From contig CM062382.1 in assembly GCA_031310005.1 (NCBI GenBank), forward strand, positions 1,922,001-1,986,000: 64,000 nucleotides of DNA, given 5' to 3'. Source of the stretch: Dactylellina haptotyla. Lineage: Eukaryota > Ascomycota > Orbiliomycetes > Orbiliales > Orbiliaceae. A model generated the notes under the pieces. It had not been told where the DNA came from. It saw only the letters and a program-made list of their open reading frames with translations, and ran no database searches. This document shows, piece after piece, positions 1-13,900 of this stretch; position 1 is the first letter of the stretch; each line of letters starts with the position of its first letter. The position numbers and the translations under genes are program-made.

Positions 1-3000
1 GTCTAATACGATACGGTCACATAGACATACTTCCCCAGCCTTAAGCTTAGCTAGGCTAACGGCGAAAACTCCAACACAAATTCTACAACAGCTCGTGCGA
101 ATAGTGTCGCGCCCGAAAATCTCGAATCGAACTGGAATAAAATGAAATAAAAAAGGTGGTTTTGAATATCTCGTGATACATTATGCAGCGATTGCAGCTG
201 CTGTCTAAATTCTTCTCCGGTGTTTCTAAATTTACTTGACAATATGTTCGCTGATATTTCTCAACTAATAATCACAATGAATACCTTCAATACTTTTTCT
301 AATGTATCGCGACCGTTTTCAATATTCGTTTAAAGATGTCCTAGTTTTAATTCCATAACCTATTAAATGGAGGACCACAATAATAAAAATATAATATGGG
401 CCAATAACATGCTACGAAAACCCGAGGTGGGGTCCTGCAGCAGAATGAAGCATTCGAAATCAAGAGCTCAGCCCAACCCGCTATCAGCTGTCAAAGCAAC
501 TAAGTTTTTCTTTATAGCCCACCTACTAAACAAATTTTCGAGGTATTCTGATCCCTCCTCGCCGGCTACCATAACCCGGATAGTCCCCATATGTATTTTA
601 GCGAGAATATGCAGGTGCAATGCGGCTGGTCGGTCTCAATGCTGTTGCCATGTAATCCTACAAATTGGGAAGACACAAGGCAAACCAAGAAATAACAAAA
701 AAACAAAAGCTTTCCATGATTAGACGATGTGATCATGTCACTTGCCACCACTTTGAGACACCTTCTGCGTCCTCCTCCGCACCAACCCGTGAACAGACTG
801 CGCGGTTGAAAGGACGAGCATCATCACACTTGTAGAATCTCGATGTCAAAACTACCGTATTTCAATCTATACATCACACTTTCACCTGAAATCGCACCAC
901 AAACTGCTCATTTTCATCAGACGGAAAGCCAAAAACCCTCATGGAGCCGGCCGATCCAAAGCCAGGTTCTCCGCATTTCCTTATCTTTGGGGTTCTAGAC
1001 ATGTGGGTCATCTGCTCCTGCCGTGTCTACAGGTATACGCTTATACATATTAATGTGCAGAAACTAGGATGTGGTGAAAAATTTTAATCCTTCTAGCTGG
1101 CAAATGAATGGTTCGGTGATTTCCTTACAGACCCCGGCGAAAAAACACTGGCCAAAAGCCCAATCAGAGGACCAGAAGTTGCAGCGAGAGATGCTGTCGT
1201 GGAGCCAGACCCTGGAACGGATAAAGGAAGATCCAGACCGATCATGCAAGCCAAGGCGCCATCGTCAACGACAAAATCTCGCTCTAATAAGGGACCTGTC
1301 ATGGGATCTAGTGCAGACATGGTTTGTTGGAGGAAAGGGCAAGAAACTGACAAGAGATCAGGGTTTGAGTGGCAATCAAGGATACATGTACAATAGCGTA
1401 TTCCCAGCTGATGCTTGCTGCGTGTCAGTTTTTTCAAATACAAGGCAAACCAATCGCTGATCCAGACCTGGTCAGATTGTGGCTACAGGGAAGGGGACTG
1501 CTTAGTGGTGCTGATTCAATGTGGTTCGAATCAAACTTATTGCAAATCCGAAATGAGACTGAGAGGCCCGAAGTTCAGCTACGAAGAGAGGGTGCCAACA
1601 AATGCGACGCCAATTATGCGAGCAAAGGCAAAAGCCAGGGTGGGTGGTCGGATTTGACGAAGTCAGGGAATCGCTCGTTAATACCAGCACTGATATTACA
1701 TTTTCGTTCCCAGGGAAAGCAGTCCAAGATGAAACTTTCAAGTGTGCATTTCAAATTGTCTGCCGGATGGAGGAACCTGGTAAACGTGACATGAGAGGAA
1801 TGATTACCATGAAGAATATCGCCTAGGTCTAGGAGATCGATTGCCAGGAAAAAGCAAGATATTTCCTTTTTCGTTTGGAATTAGTGATTAAGATATCATT
1901 GCTATTCGTCATGCCATTCGATATAAATGAAATGACTATTTGTTGGTGTGTATTAACGACACATATTGAGGGTTGAGACTACCCAGTTGTAACCCTGTTA
2001 CCAGGCAAATCAAAGGACTTTGAGTTTCACTTAATCTTAGAGATAAAAAATTAAAAAAACATAATTGAATGTCGTAATAAAGATTTTGCAATATGTTAAC
2101 AAAGGCATCATATTGACTAGGAGAAAATTGCTTGGTTCTCCCACAGTAACTATTTTGACCTGAGGTTCATATTTAGTTCTAATTGTGATTCCTCGTTCAA
2201 GAAGAGCATTGTCAAAGCAAAATGGCTCCGCCACTTGTAGATTACAACCAAATAAAAAAATTTTGGACCTTGGGACAACGTATATTATCGTGATTTTGAT
2301 GGCTTGGGCCAAACAGAATATACCAATCTGGTTGCCTCCTTGCCCCTGCATCAGCTCTTCCAAAAACCGTTACAACCATTTCCAATAATACACTACAAGT
2401 TGCGTCAGAATACTTCCTGACTCCTCCCATTTCGTTCCAAAAACAATAATGTACAGTATCCATCGAGATGGTCAATGCTCAATGACCAAGATAAATATGC
2501 AACAACCAACACGCCGGATAAACGGGAATATCTGGAAATCTCTGAGTGGTCGGTGCTGGTACCTGACTAGGGTAATTTCAACGCCATACATGTGTCATAG
2601 ATGGGCTATATTTTCAGGGGTTTGCGTGTTTCAACTGTTCTCATTGCGTAGAGTTGACGATCGCCATGTACCTGTGTTTGTGAGCACATTCCTATCCATG
2701 GGTGAGCATTCAATTCAAGTTTTTAGCCCAAGAACAAGCTCGACATGAAATATCTCAAGATCTATAGGTTCTATATTGCATCGAAGCGAATTCGGCCCTT
2801 GCCTCTGCATAAACTATGCGATGCACTTTCATATACTCGGTCCGCTAATCGCCAGCTTCAGATTCACGCTTGCTAATATCAACTCGCATAATAGCTACTT
2901 CAACGTGCAGATATATAGATATCACAGAGAGAAAAAATTTATATTTCACGGTTTTTAGTAAAGAACAAGCTACTTGATCTTAGCTTCGCGCAAGGTTGAC

Positions 3001-6000
3001 ACTGCGGCCGGAATTTAGGCGCAACTACCTTGCGGCATACTCCGTGGAGCGAACTATGGACTCAACAATTCATACATTTTCCCATCCACCTTTTGGTCTA
3101 AACTCCATATGCGTAGATGTTACCCTTAAGCAACATCGATGTACCGTACCTGCATCTGAAGACGCCAAAGGCTTGTTTCAGAACCCGAAGTTACGCACAA
3201 AGACCTTCGGTCCTCGGTATGCCGGTCTACCACCAGGCCTGGCTGAGAGCAGTCTGATTGGATGTGTGCCTCTACAAGGAAACCGGGAAAATAGTAGGAC
3301 GCTAACCGATTATAACAGAACAAGGATTTTTCTGGTCACATTTTAACTCAAGCTTTGACATTTGTCGACATTTTATGTTGAAGCCACGGTTGACCTTATA
3401 CATATATTTTCGACAATGTTTCGAAACGTCGAAATATTCGGAAATATGCAAAAAAAAAAAACACCAACAGAAGAAAGTTGTTGTATTGCTCCACCTGATT
3501 TACGATTCAGCTTATCGGAGCGACGAGATATGGTGGAACCCCACCGCCCATCATTAATTTCTCGTAATCCAAAAGGAATACCACCTCCACTGGGAATGAG
3601 AGAAATTTCTTCATTTAGGGTAGCCGCACCAAAAAAAAAAAAAAACCGACGCAGCGATATCGCAGCGGTACGTTTGGAAAGTGTGTGTTATGCACGGACC
3701 ATTGTGCATGCGTGATAATGACCCTGCTGTGCAGTAATATAATAATCAGAAGGCGCGATCAAGCGTAGCCCCGAAACAGCCATCCGAACTCCACAGCTCA
3801 AGGCTCATGTCTGGAAAACGGAGTGGATCTGGGGCTGGATGCCGTCAACCGGAGGGTAAGACTAGTTTCTGGAATAATGCTTCGACAAGAAGTTCCACCA
3901 GACTAACAAATCTGTTTTCGCATGATCTCATCCTCATTCATAGGCATCACAACTTCTGACTTTTCTACTAGATATCTTTGGACCTGTTCCCGAATATCTG
4001 GCCATGGAAACCCGGCTCGGGAAGCAGACCTCTGTTCCGGGGCCAAGATGTCACTTTGACCGGGTTTGTCTGTCTTCTCGAGCATCATTTGGCAGCGAAG
4101 CGGTTACGATCTGCGGAATCCTGGTTCCGGAAAAACCTTCATCCATGAATCTGGTTGTAAAACAGGTTAGCGTGCGACTGTAGACACGGCTCACGACCAA
4201 ATTCTGCGCGCCTCCAGCACACTCGTTCAAAGAGAAAAAAAAGCAATGGACTAATAATTATCATAACAGAGGAATGACGGGAGAACTCTTGACAGTGATG
4301 ATCGAAACGCAAGGAGTCTCCTCTTCGAACCCCAGTGTCAGATGACCAGCAGCCTTCTGCTCCCACAATTAACCCGAGGATGCGGTCGCGGAAACTTGGT
4401 GACACCAAGGGGGGTGAAGTGTGCGTTTCTTGAACCTCAAGGGAAACAGGCCCGAGAAGCCGCTAGCGCAGGCAAAAAACCTGGCACGCGAAAAAGTAGC
4501 CACAACACACACGCAAGCTGTGTTGACAGGTTTGCGTTTTGAGCAATCTCGACATCTGCATCTTCGCTTCGAGATTAATCGTTGTGCGAATTGGAGTGCC
4601 TGCATTTGCATCCGCTCATATTCAGCATGGACTTGCCAGATTCAAAGATACCTGAAGTTTTTGGCATCATGCCGATTCGATACCAGTGGGAACGGGTTTC
4701 TCGCCAACAGCGAGTGATGTGTAGTTGTAGCCACGCCCGGCTGTTCGGCGTAGGTAGCAAACGTAAACCCTCACATTGGGCCGCGCTGCCAGATAGTGCC
4801 AACCAATTTTACATTGTCGCGGCATACCACCCACATCCGCAGAGAGGACAAGCAGCGAATCCCATATTAGGGGCTAATAAATATCGCAGACTGGTGTTTG
4901 TTTTCCTGTTTTTCGGGATTCTTGGGCCAATTGGAGACGATTTTCTGACGGGTGCATGCCCGCTCGTATTCCACGTCGAACCACATTTGTGAGTGATGGC
5001 ATTCAACATCATATGCGCCATGAGACGATATTAACGACGCCTTCTAATCAGTTTGCTGAATCTATTGCTAGAAAATATGCCTAGTCTTTTTTTTTTTTTT
5101 TCCCTTGAACATAACCCTCTCCAAAATGTAACTTAATTGCCGACTTTGTTGTCCATCAAATAGATGGCAATCCACCCAATCACAAAACCAGATGCACCGC
5201 TGGTCTAGCATGCAAATGAATTATAATACAGGATCCGTGTCGCATATACATTGGTTAGGTAGCTATTCGGAAATGAGAAGGGTGCGGACAGCACAATTGC
5301 AATTGGGGAGGAGGGGCCCTATACTGTCTGGGAGCGCATCTTTTGGTGGGCACATCCACCCACCATTCAACATATGTTTGCGCACTGACCTTGTACGAGA
5401 ACATCGTGGGGACGACTGGGGAAACGTTGTTCCTGCTCATTTCCTTCCGGGTTCTGGAATATGCATCGAAGCTTCTGTAGAAATTCATTCGCGAATGTGG
5501 CGCCATCATCCATCCACAAGAGGAAAAATATATCAGGTATTAGAAAGCGGTGAGAGCTGGTAGCGTGAGGTGGGACCAAGACAGCGCCAACTGAGGGTCA
5601 CGGTTGAATTGTTAGTGGAGTGCCCGGGCCTTCTTCCCGCTTCTCCACGCTCTTCTGGAACCCTTCCAGAATGCGGCGCAGAACCTCAAATCCACCGGAA
5701 GCCATTACGAAATAAATTCTGCTGCCCGGATGAATACTTTGTGTTTGGAAATGTATTCACCATGACGAAATTTGCAGCGTCGAACTCAGCCCAAAATCTT
5801 ATGCAACACCGTGCCAATATCAGTATGTGATACGATGTCGAGGTGGAGACTGTGGGTCCACGTGCACACTTCGATTCCGCTTCTAGAAAAGGTGAGGAAT
5901 GCTCGAGCTCGCAGATCAAGATCGAGCTCGAAAAAGCGTACCTTTCGTATAGTCCTTCTATTCGGAGAAGTCCAGCGCCATCCTCTGATCATTGTCGCAA

Positions 6001-7738
6001 AACGTAGCTTGCAAAGGGCCGTGCTCTGGAGCCAATGTGAGGGCAATTTACAACGCACTGGTCCAGTCTCCACAATTTTGCCTCGGCTGGGAAACTCTGC
6101 TGAGGAATGAGTAGCGCGCTCTTTCTTTTCGATTCGGCCTCGCTCTGGTGTCTCTTGTCTATGCCTCTTGCTGTTTGAGAAGGGTCTGTGCAACAGAGGC
6201 GGCCCTTCGATCATCGTTGACCCTGTACCCCCAGATTAGTTTTAAATTTCACCAATGATGTTGGTGCTACCCGAGGGTAGGCTCCGCACGCCCCTACTTT
6301 TTTGAGCCGTCGAAACCATGTGATCAGGTTGGTTTGATCCAGAATGGAGAAACTTCCTCAATCTGAACACACAAGCGGATAAAATCTGATCTCATGGCCC
6401 ATGTCCCTCAATTTCACCGCGCGACATTCTCGTCCATGCACCGATCCTTGTGCCTTTCGAACCCCTCTGTTGCGGGCTGCAGTGCTGACTTTGGGGAAAG
6501 GATTAACGAAGTTTCCAGAAAATCCCTGTCCGAACGGCCGACTTGCGGGCATATCCCTGTCAGCGAATGCTTCCATGCATGCAACGGGAAACGAGAACGA
6601 AGCTCAAGCCTTCTTCCTTTCGTCCAACCAAGCTTGATTCTTTGCATGTCTTATCTGACCGGGGCGCTCGACGCTTCCGATAGGGCCATTAAAATGGAAA
6701 CAAAGAAACAATGCACCTACACATTTAAGTGTTTCGTACAGGCGCAGGGCGATTTATAATTGTACCTGTGACGGTGCTCAGATATCAAGATCAGATTTCC
6801 ATTCCTGATCACACTATTATTTCCAATCACCATATCAATTTAGATCAGACGTATGCGCAAAGGAGGTTCGAATGTGCAGGACGGAGTATTCTACCGATGA
6901 ATGACGGCACATGCTGGTAGCTTAAAGCCTATAGCTCAGTAGCTCTATAGAAGCGTGTGCCTCGTAAAACGTTCCTCATATGGAAAGATTCTAAGTTTAA
7001 TATATCGTCATTTGTAACGTGCTCAAGGGGGGAAACGCACTAGATTAGCTCCCATTTCGTCGTTTCTTCTGACAAGCTGGGATGATTTCATGGATATGCC
7101 CCAATCCACATGTCCGCCTTGCTAGTCTTGTTTTGTTGGTGTGTTGATGTGCTTCGATACAGATAATTTGTTGAAGGTGCAGGTTGCTGCATGCATGTCG
7201 CGCAAAATCTGCGAAGCCCAGCGTTGCAATCCATCAACTGAAAAATGAGATCTGGGAGGTTGCGCGACCCGACCCGGATTAGATAGCCATTTGCATTTTA
7301 TCTGCTTGGTATTTACCTCAACCGAAATTTGCTTATGCAGGGTGGAAAATACCCTGTTCGTATGATATGTGGACCGGAAGAACCTTTCTGGAATGGCTTT
7401 CGAAGTCTCGAAGTCGGTTTTATCACGCTCATAGACTCGCCCAATAAGAAACCCGAAAACAATCTTATCCTTCAAAGCAGTTGCACTAAGTGATAGTCAT
7501 GGGGTTCGTAGTATTCGAGCTATGTGATTATTACTTTTTTCCCCCTTCTCCTCCGCTTTCTTTTTTTTGTCATATAACTATAGTTCCCCAACTTTTTCCC
7601 CCAGCTTCACCAGTTCGAGCTGCTGCATACCAGAGGAACCAGCCTACCCCACTGGTCCGCCTATCAGGGAGCCAGGTTTACACCACAGGGAAAATATTTG
7701 TACCTAACACACCCGGTCCACCATCAAAATCGTGAGGG

Positions 7739-7764
7739 AAAAAAAAAAAAAAAAAAAAAAAAAA
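7739..7764 (+). repeat. poly(A) run of 26
   Basis: An uninterrupted run of 26 A. No retroelement-like sequence or target-site duplication is evident on either side, so I call it a simple homopolymer and not a retroposon tail. Confidence 0.9.
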
Positions 7765-10048
7765 GTCATGGCCATGGTGCCACCCTGTGGTCAAAGCCCA
7801 AAAAACTGAAAGTAGCTACAAGCATATTTTCACTAGCGAATGTAAATCCTTCCGAGCGGTCTTACTCAGAGGTAGAGGTAGTAGAATCCAATGCTGAAGG
7901 GATCATTTACCGGGACATCGTCTTGATTCATCCAATTTTAAAGTGCAAGGAACACAAGCATGGTAGACGGTTCTTGTCTGTTCGGATATTCGAACTTGGG
8001 TTCCCATGAGATAAGAGTGACAGGAAATATTAGGTAAAGACTAAAAATATAATGCATCACTAGAGGCGGGATGTAAATGTCTCGAGGGTGCTAGGCAGTT
8101 CCTGTACCTGGAGTAGATCTCAGGAAACGCCAGCGTCTCCCGGATCAACTTTTTTCTTTTCTTTTCGGTGAAAACATGCATTAACGGTGCTATCCGTTTG
8201 TGGGGACTGCACTCCGCTCCTCATATCAGTAAAGCGCAATAACTCTTCTATGAATTCTGGCGACTATCGAGCTAGCCCTGTCGCATGCTGAGGAAAACAG
8301 AGTAAACAACCTAGTCTAGAATAAAATATATACTATATTGCTATCCCGCCACAGAATTTATTTTTGAAAGCCTCGAGACCATCCCCTTGAAGAAATCGAT
8401 GAAACGAACCCTGGTATCAGCTCTGACCGCGTTCTTGAGTTTAATCTGTCGGCAACTTGGTCTGTTTCTCCCGGTAGTCTGTAGCAGGTGCAGAAACTAG
8501 TACTGAAGATACTATCTCTTTCCCAAGGTTTGCAGAGTTGTCTACCCTCATACTGGTAGATCCACTACCAGGATTCCATAAGTATGTCGGAAAAGACCCT
8601 TCCCCATATTCTATCTCCAACCCCAACAATCTTATCTTTCTGAAGCCAGGAGCAAGGACCGAATACTTGACAGCCACAGGGCATAGAATTGTCATACATT
8701 TGGATCCCAAGACAGTCCAAAACTGACCGCGATCTTGAACGACGCACTGCCATACTTCTTCATCTGGATCCCAAGAAACCGCTTACATATATTTCAATAC
8801 TCCCTTTTGACGATATATTCGACTATCGCTTGATATTATTCAACTGAAGGAATCTATTCATTATCTGTAAACAGTAAGTGGCTAGTTTTTATTAGATCTG
8901 TTGGTAGAGCGAAAATCGCTCTGCTCCAAAGCCTTGCGTTGGTACAAGGATGCCGCTACTTTCATTGGAGATCGCGAGTATGCCTTCCAGGCCTGGTGTT
9001 TGGGATCATCAAGTTTTACTTTCCCGCCGATAGTCTGCCGTTGCAGCTTCTTTGTATTGCAAACCCAACTATCAAAGTTGACCTTGTTCCCCGTTTCCTT
9101 CCGAACAAAATGCAACACTCGTGTACTCCGTAACGGCGGGAAACGGAATTTGATGCTGAAAGTGTAACGGCGGCATTCAAAATTTTTGGATTCAACTCGA
9201 ATTTGTTCCGAAAGTAGCTACGCTCGCAATGCTTTCCTGAATGTCCGCGGTGCCGTCTCCGGCCTACACGGCTTTGGCGGAGTTCTTGCTGGCGATCAGA
9301 TCGTGAGCAATTGTGTTGAATCAACGTTATCCGCACGCATATTATATTAATTGATTCACCAAACTGGCCATCTTGGTATCAGGATCATGATATCAGCACA
9401 CCCCAGCTCCATATGTTTCTTCTCTCTTAGTTCGCTGATTACTTTTTCAGGATCTCAGAAACGTATGACGATTCTGTGATCAATCACGCACACCAGCTAA
9501 CGTGGATGATAGACCGGATTTTTCGAACCTCGTTCCTAGCCTGCGCTTCGCCCTCTTCTGCAAGCTCGCTCGTAAGCTCGTACCAGCGGAATCAGGCTTC
9601 AAGATCGCAGGTCCCGAATTTGAATTTGATCAACACTTTCGTCGGGCAGCCCACCGGAAGGGAAAATACCTGCCTCCATCCAGACCGAATTCTTCCTGCT
9701 TTGTTGAGGCGGGGTCACAAGGGATACTCGAGTTTTCCATTCGACGGTGTGTGTTTTAGCGCAGCACACCAACTTGTCTGGAGAAGCCGGCCCACAGAAG
9801 AGTGACATTTTGCGTCCAGACCCACTTCCTTAGTGTCTCAGTGATATAGGAGGCATTCTTCCTCGTTTTTCTTTTCCTGTACGTTTTCTTTTTCCCTACC
9901 GGCTTACCAGGGCCTCGCGAGTGTGGCCCGGCAGGAGAGGTCCTTAGCGTGAGTTTCTGCAGTGTGGATCCACCTCCATCCCCAGGCCGGCACCCCAGGT
10001 CAACGCACAAATAACAGCCAGTTCCTCTGACAAGGGTCCTTCCCTCGA

Positions 10049-10100
10049 GCAGACAGCAGCGACAGCAGACAGACAGACGGACAGACAGACAGACGGACAC
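10049..10100 (+). repeat. CAGA/CGGA tetranucleotide repeat
   Basis: An imperfect run of CAGA units with interspersed CGGA units (for example positions 10073-10096), about 0.85 kb upstream of the xlnR start codon. It is a simple sequence repeat in the promoter region and likely length-polymorphic. Confidence 0.8.
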
Positions 10101-10336
10101 ACACTATTTTGGATTATTACCTTACCTGACATTGTAGGTCCTTCGCCTTTTTCTTTTGTTCGGTTGCCATCAGAAATCCCTTGCCCTTTCCGCCCTTGTC
10201 TGGTCATATCATTTATTGCCTTTCGCCAGTAGATTGAACGGTCTAGCATCAGCCCTTTTTCTTTTTCTTCTTTTTCACTTCGTTTCCCAATTTCGTTTTC
10301 GTTCACATCAATCCTTTTTTTCTTGCTTTCTTTCCT

Positions 10337-10379
10337 GCGGAGGCAAAGCAAAATAATATAGCCAGCCAGCCCCCCGGGG
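10337..10379 (+). promoter_or_regulatory. candidate CreA (carbon repressor) sites upstream of xlnR
   Basis: GCGGAG at 10337-10342 and CCGGGG at 10374-10379 both fit the CreA consensus SYGGRG. The second lies in the palindrome CCCCCGGGGG (10371-10380), so it reads as a site on both strands. CreA repression of XlnR/Xyr1 genes is established in Aspergillus and Trichoderma. Function here is inferred only from motif and position, and single SYGGRG matches are common by chance. Confidence 0.35.
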
Positions 10380-10866
10380 GAGACGCCCATCCTCGTTTGC
10401 ACTCTAAGCATTACTTATATGCAGGAGGGCTCATCGCTGCACTATAATACCAGACTCACCCAGATCAACCCGACCCTTTCCCACACCCCGCCATCCGTTC
10501 ATTATATATACATGTTTAAGACATATATATACTTCGTATTTGGGATTCGACCGAACTTCTGGTACTGCTCCTTCACAACCCGCTAATCAACAAGCAAGTT
10601 TAATTTCTAGTCCGTCTGGTCAAACCCGAAAGGAAAAGAAAGCAAGAAGATTATACAACGAAAAAAAACAAGCCGGGCTCTTTCAATTAGCGTATTTTAT
10701 TTATTTATTTATTTTTCCCTTTCGATAGCTCGGTGTTTGTGCTCCATCCGTTGCGCTCGCACCTGATCCCGACTTAGGCTTTCCCCACAATTCGCTTTTT
10801 GGGGTTCGGGGCACCAAGTCAAACAGGACAAGAGGACCGGACGAGGACCCGCCCTCACATCCTTAT

Positions 10867-10873
10867 TATATAA
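10867..10873 (+). promoter_or_regulatory. TATA-like box of xlnR
   Basis: TATATAA lies 57 bases before the xlnR ATG. With normal fungal spacing it would give a very short leader, so a more distal start such as the TATATATA tract near 10504-10533 is also possible. Confidence 0.3.
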
Positions 10874-10929
10874 GGACTGGATAAATTCAAAAAGTCAAAA
10901 CGACCTTTTTTCCTGACCTCTTTTCGAAG

Positions 10930-13900
10930 ATGCTTTCCACAGGCATACCTCACCATAGCTATATCGGTGCTCCGGCGTTAATGAACAGCCATACTTCAAC
11001 CATCGAGTCTCTGTCGTCGAACGGTCTTTCGTCGTATTCGTTTTCACATCACCCAAAGTCAATTATGAATAAGCGACATCACCCCTACGGCTCCCCCAGC
11101 CCCGGAGGCCTTCAACCCCTGGGCCATCTCGGCAGCGGTTCACCAACAACAGGACCAATCCGTCGCAGAATTAGCAGAGCATGCGATCAATGCAATCAAC
11201 TAAGAACAAGATGCGATGGCAAAATGCCATGCCAGCACTGTGTTGGTAAGTGATTTTACTTTCCCCTTTCCTGTTCTCAGAGCGAGTTTTTCCCGGCTAT
11301 GGTAGGCGGGCTACCGCACAAGCCCGACGCTACCGGCCTCGGCTCTGTGCTGCTCTCGCGGGAACCAGTGTCGCTGGTTGCGATAGCTTCATCCAGCGCA
11401 GTTAGAACAACCGTTTTAACGAGTGGAATTCGGATTTTACGTAGACTTCAATCTCGATTGCAAATACAATCGGGAACGTAAGAAGAGAGGCAAGGCCTCC
11501 AGAAAGGACATCCAAAATGCTGCTGCTGCAGCGGCAGCAGCCGCCGCCGCAACATCCACACCGACCACCAACGGTACCTCGGTGGAAGAAAATGGAGAAA
11601 CTTCCACTCCAATGATGCCCACATCAGCCTCGAGGGAATCATTCTCGGAGCTGCCTCCTCCTCCTCGCCCAGACATGGGTTTCTCGCGACCAAATAGGTC
11701 GTCTGTTGCTTCTACGCACACAGCATCCAGCGACCAGAGCGACTTCTCTCCTAGCCAGATGCAAACACAACATCACCACCACAGGCTGCCGTCGCAGCAC
11801 CACCACCACCTCCCAACTCCAGACTCCCCTACCCATATGGCTCAGATTAGCGATTCATCCTTCGCGCAAATGCCATATGGTAGAATGCCACAATATCAGC
11901 CACAGCAAAATGGTCTTATGAGCGGCGCCAGAATGCTCCCGCACCCCCAACTCCAGACACATGCTGCTCAGCCGATGTCAAACCAGAACTACGGCCATGA
12001 CTTCATGATGATCTCTCCTCACAATCAAGCCGGGCCTCAAGGTGGTTTGAGTCTATCGAGTGCAGGCATCTCACCACTGGCAGGTCTTCTGGGCCAATCT
12101 CCGGACAATCAGTCCCCCGGCTGGCTCTCATTGCCATCGCCACCTACTCCAATGCACTCGAATCCAAATCATCTGAGGTACCCCGTCCTTTTGCCTATTC
12201 TCCCCCACTTGCAACAAATAATTCCAACACATCTTGCTTGCGAACTTCTAGATCTCTTCTTCCTGAATCCGATTCTCTCATTCTTCCAGCCGGCGTCCCC
12301 GTATGTCCTATGCCACGTCTTGCGGAAGAAGTCAGTTCTGCATCCGACACATCCTCGATTGACTACGCCGGCACTCCTGGCATCGATGCTTTGGATTGCG
12401 GCTCAGACTTCGGATGCTCCAGCCCTTACGGCTTCTCCCAGTGCTCGGGGCCGGATTTGCCAGAAACTGCTGGAGATGTGCATTGGTTTTCTGAGACCGT
12501 TGGTCCATATTCCCCTGGGTTCAGTGGCGGTCGGCTCCTCCCACTCATCGCATGAGAATGAAAACGCAGGTATGGGACTTGGCGGCTTAGCCTCGCCAGG
12601 TCCAACGGGTAGGGAAGGCGTAGTTGGAGCCGCCGGAACCGTTGACGATGTTCTTACGTATATACATTTAGCTACAGTTATTTCTGCTTCGGAGTTTAAA
12701 GGCGCATCTTTACGGTGGTGGAACGCAGCATGGGCTTTGGCAAGAGAGCTGCGACTCAACAGGGAGGTTAGTGATCAACCGGAACTAGAACAAGAAGAAG
12801 GCGTTGTACCGAACGCTCGCTCGACGATTGGAGAAGAGGAAAAAGAGGAAAGGCGCCGAATATGGTGGTTGTTGTACATTGTTGATAGACACCTCGCGCT
12901 TTGCTACAACAGGCCACTGGCGTTGCGGGATATCGAATGTGTTGATTTGCTTCAACCAATGGATGATACGAAGTGGCAGAACGGGGATTTCTACGGGTCT
13001 CATGAAAATACTACAGGGCAAGACCTCGCGGACCCGTTTAATTCCCTGAATCAGGTACCTAACATTTATGCCTCCAACCCTTCACCTCCACCATCCGTCT
13101 CATCAAATACTCAACAGGCAAATCGACATGCGGGACCAACCATTCAGGTCACCGGCCCCAGTCTCTTTGGATTTTTCCTTCCCTTGATGACAATTTTGGG
13201 AGAGATTGTTGATCTCCATCACGCGAGGAATCACCCAAGGCTAGGCCAAGGATTTGGGGGCTCCGGAGCAGATTGGGAAGATCAGGTAGCAGAGATCCAG
13301 TCTCAGTTAGACATGTATGAGCGAAGTCTAGCAGACTGGGAGCATGGTCGTCTTGACGCAGACACAGAAAAACCTCAAGACGAGGCGGTCAACATGAACG
13401 CTCAACCGCGAACAACTGAACAACTACCTGAGAACGCAGAGGGGATTCCAGTCAGCAATGGGGAAGTGTTAGCAAACCCAACGGCCCCCCCAACCTCGGC
13501 CTCTGTTAAGGACAAGTCGTCTTCCCCACTGTCAAGTGACCAAATCCAGAAGAAGATCGCAATCGCATATGGCACACACGTGCTGCATGTTCTACACATT
13601 CTTTTGTCCGGCAAATGGGATCCCATCAGCATGCTTGATGATAACGATCTATGGATCTCATCACCAGGCTTCATATCCGCTACAGCCCATGCAGTCTCTG
13701 CCGCCGAAGCTATTGGAAATATTTTGAAATATGACCCCGATTTAAGTTTTATGCCATATTTCTTCGGAATCTATCTCCTTCAAGGAAGTTTCCTACTTCT
13801 CCTCATCGCGGACAAACTTCAAGGGGAAGCCTCGCAAGCCGTCGTTGGCGCTTGCGAAACCATCGTGCGAGCGCACGAAGTTTGTGTTGTTACCTTGAAC

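Larger units (their letters stand above)
1..10929. other. 10.9-kb region without a supportable gene; 3' part is probably the xlnR promoter
   Basis: Open frames here are short (142 codons at most), lie on both strands, and do not join through plausible introns into anything I recognise. The stretch 1.05-3.35 kb on the + strand holds several adjacent protein-like pieces in different frames and could be a decayed or very intron-rich gene, but I cannot show it. Homopolymer runs occur at 3450-3460, 3631-3644 and 5087-5101, with a 26-A run at 7739-7764. From about 9.8 kb the sequence becomes pyrimidine-rich and carries short repeats, as expected for the upstream region of a transcription-factor gene. 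I saw no tRNA or rRNA. Confidence 0.5.

Noticed and set aside
1527-1537. GGTTCGAATC resembling a tRNA B box
   Set aside because: No matching A box, acceptor stem or T-stem pairing around it. Similar TTCGAA hits near 4332, 20441 and 47370 also fail to fold.
7739-7764. 26-A run as a possible retroposon tail
   Set aside because: No reverse-transcriptase-like sequence, Pol III boxes or target-site duplication next to it.
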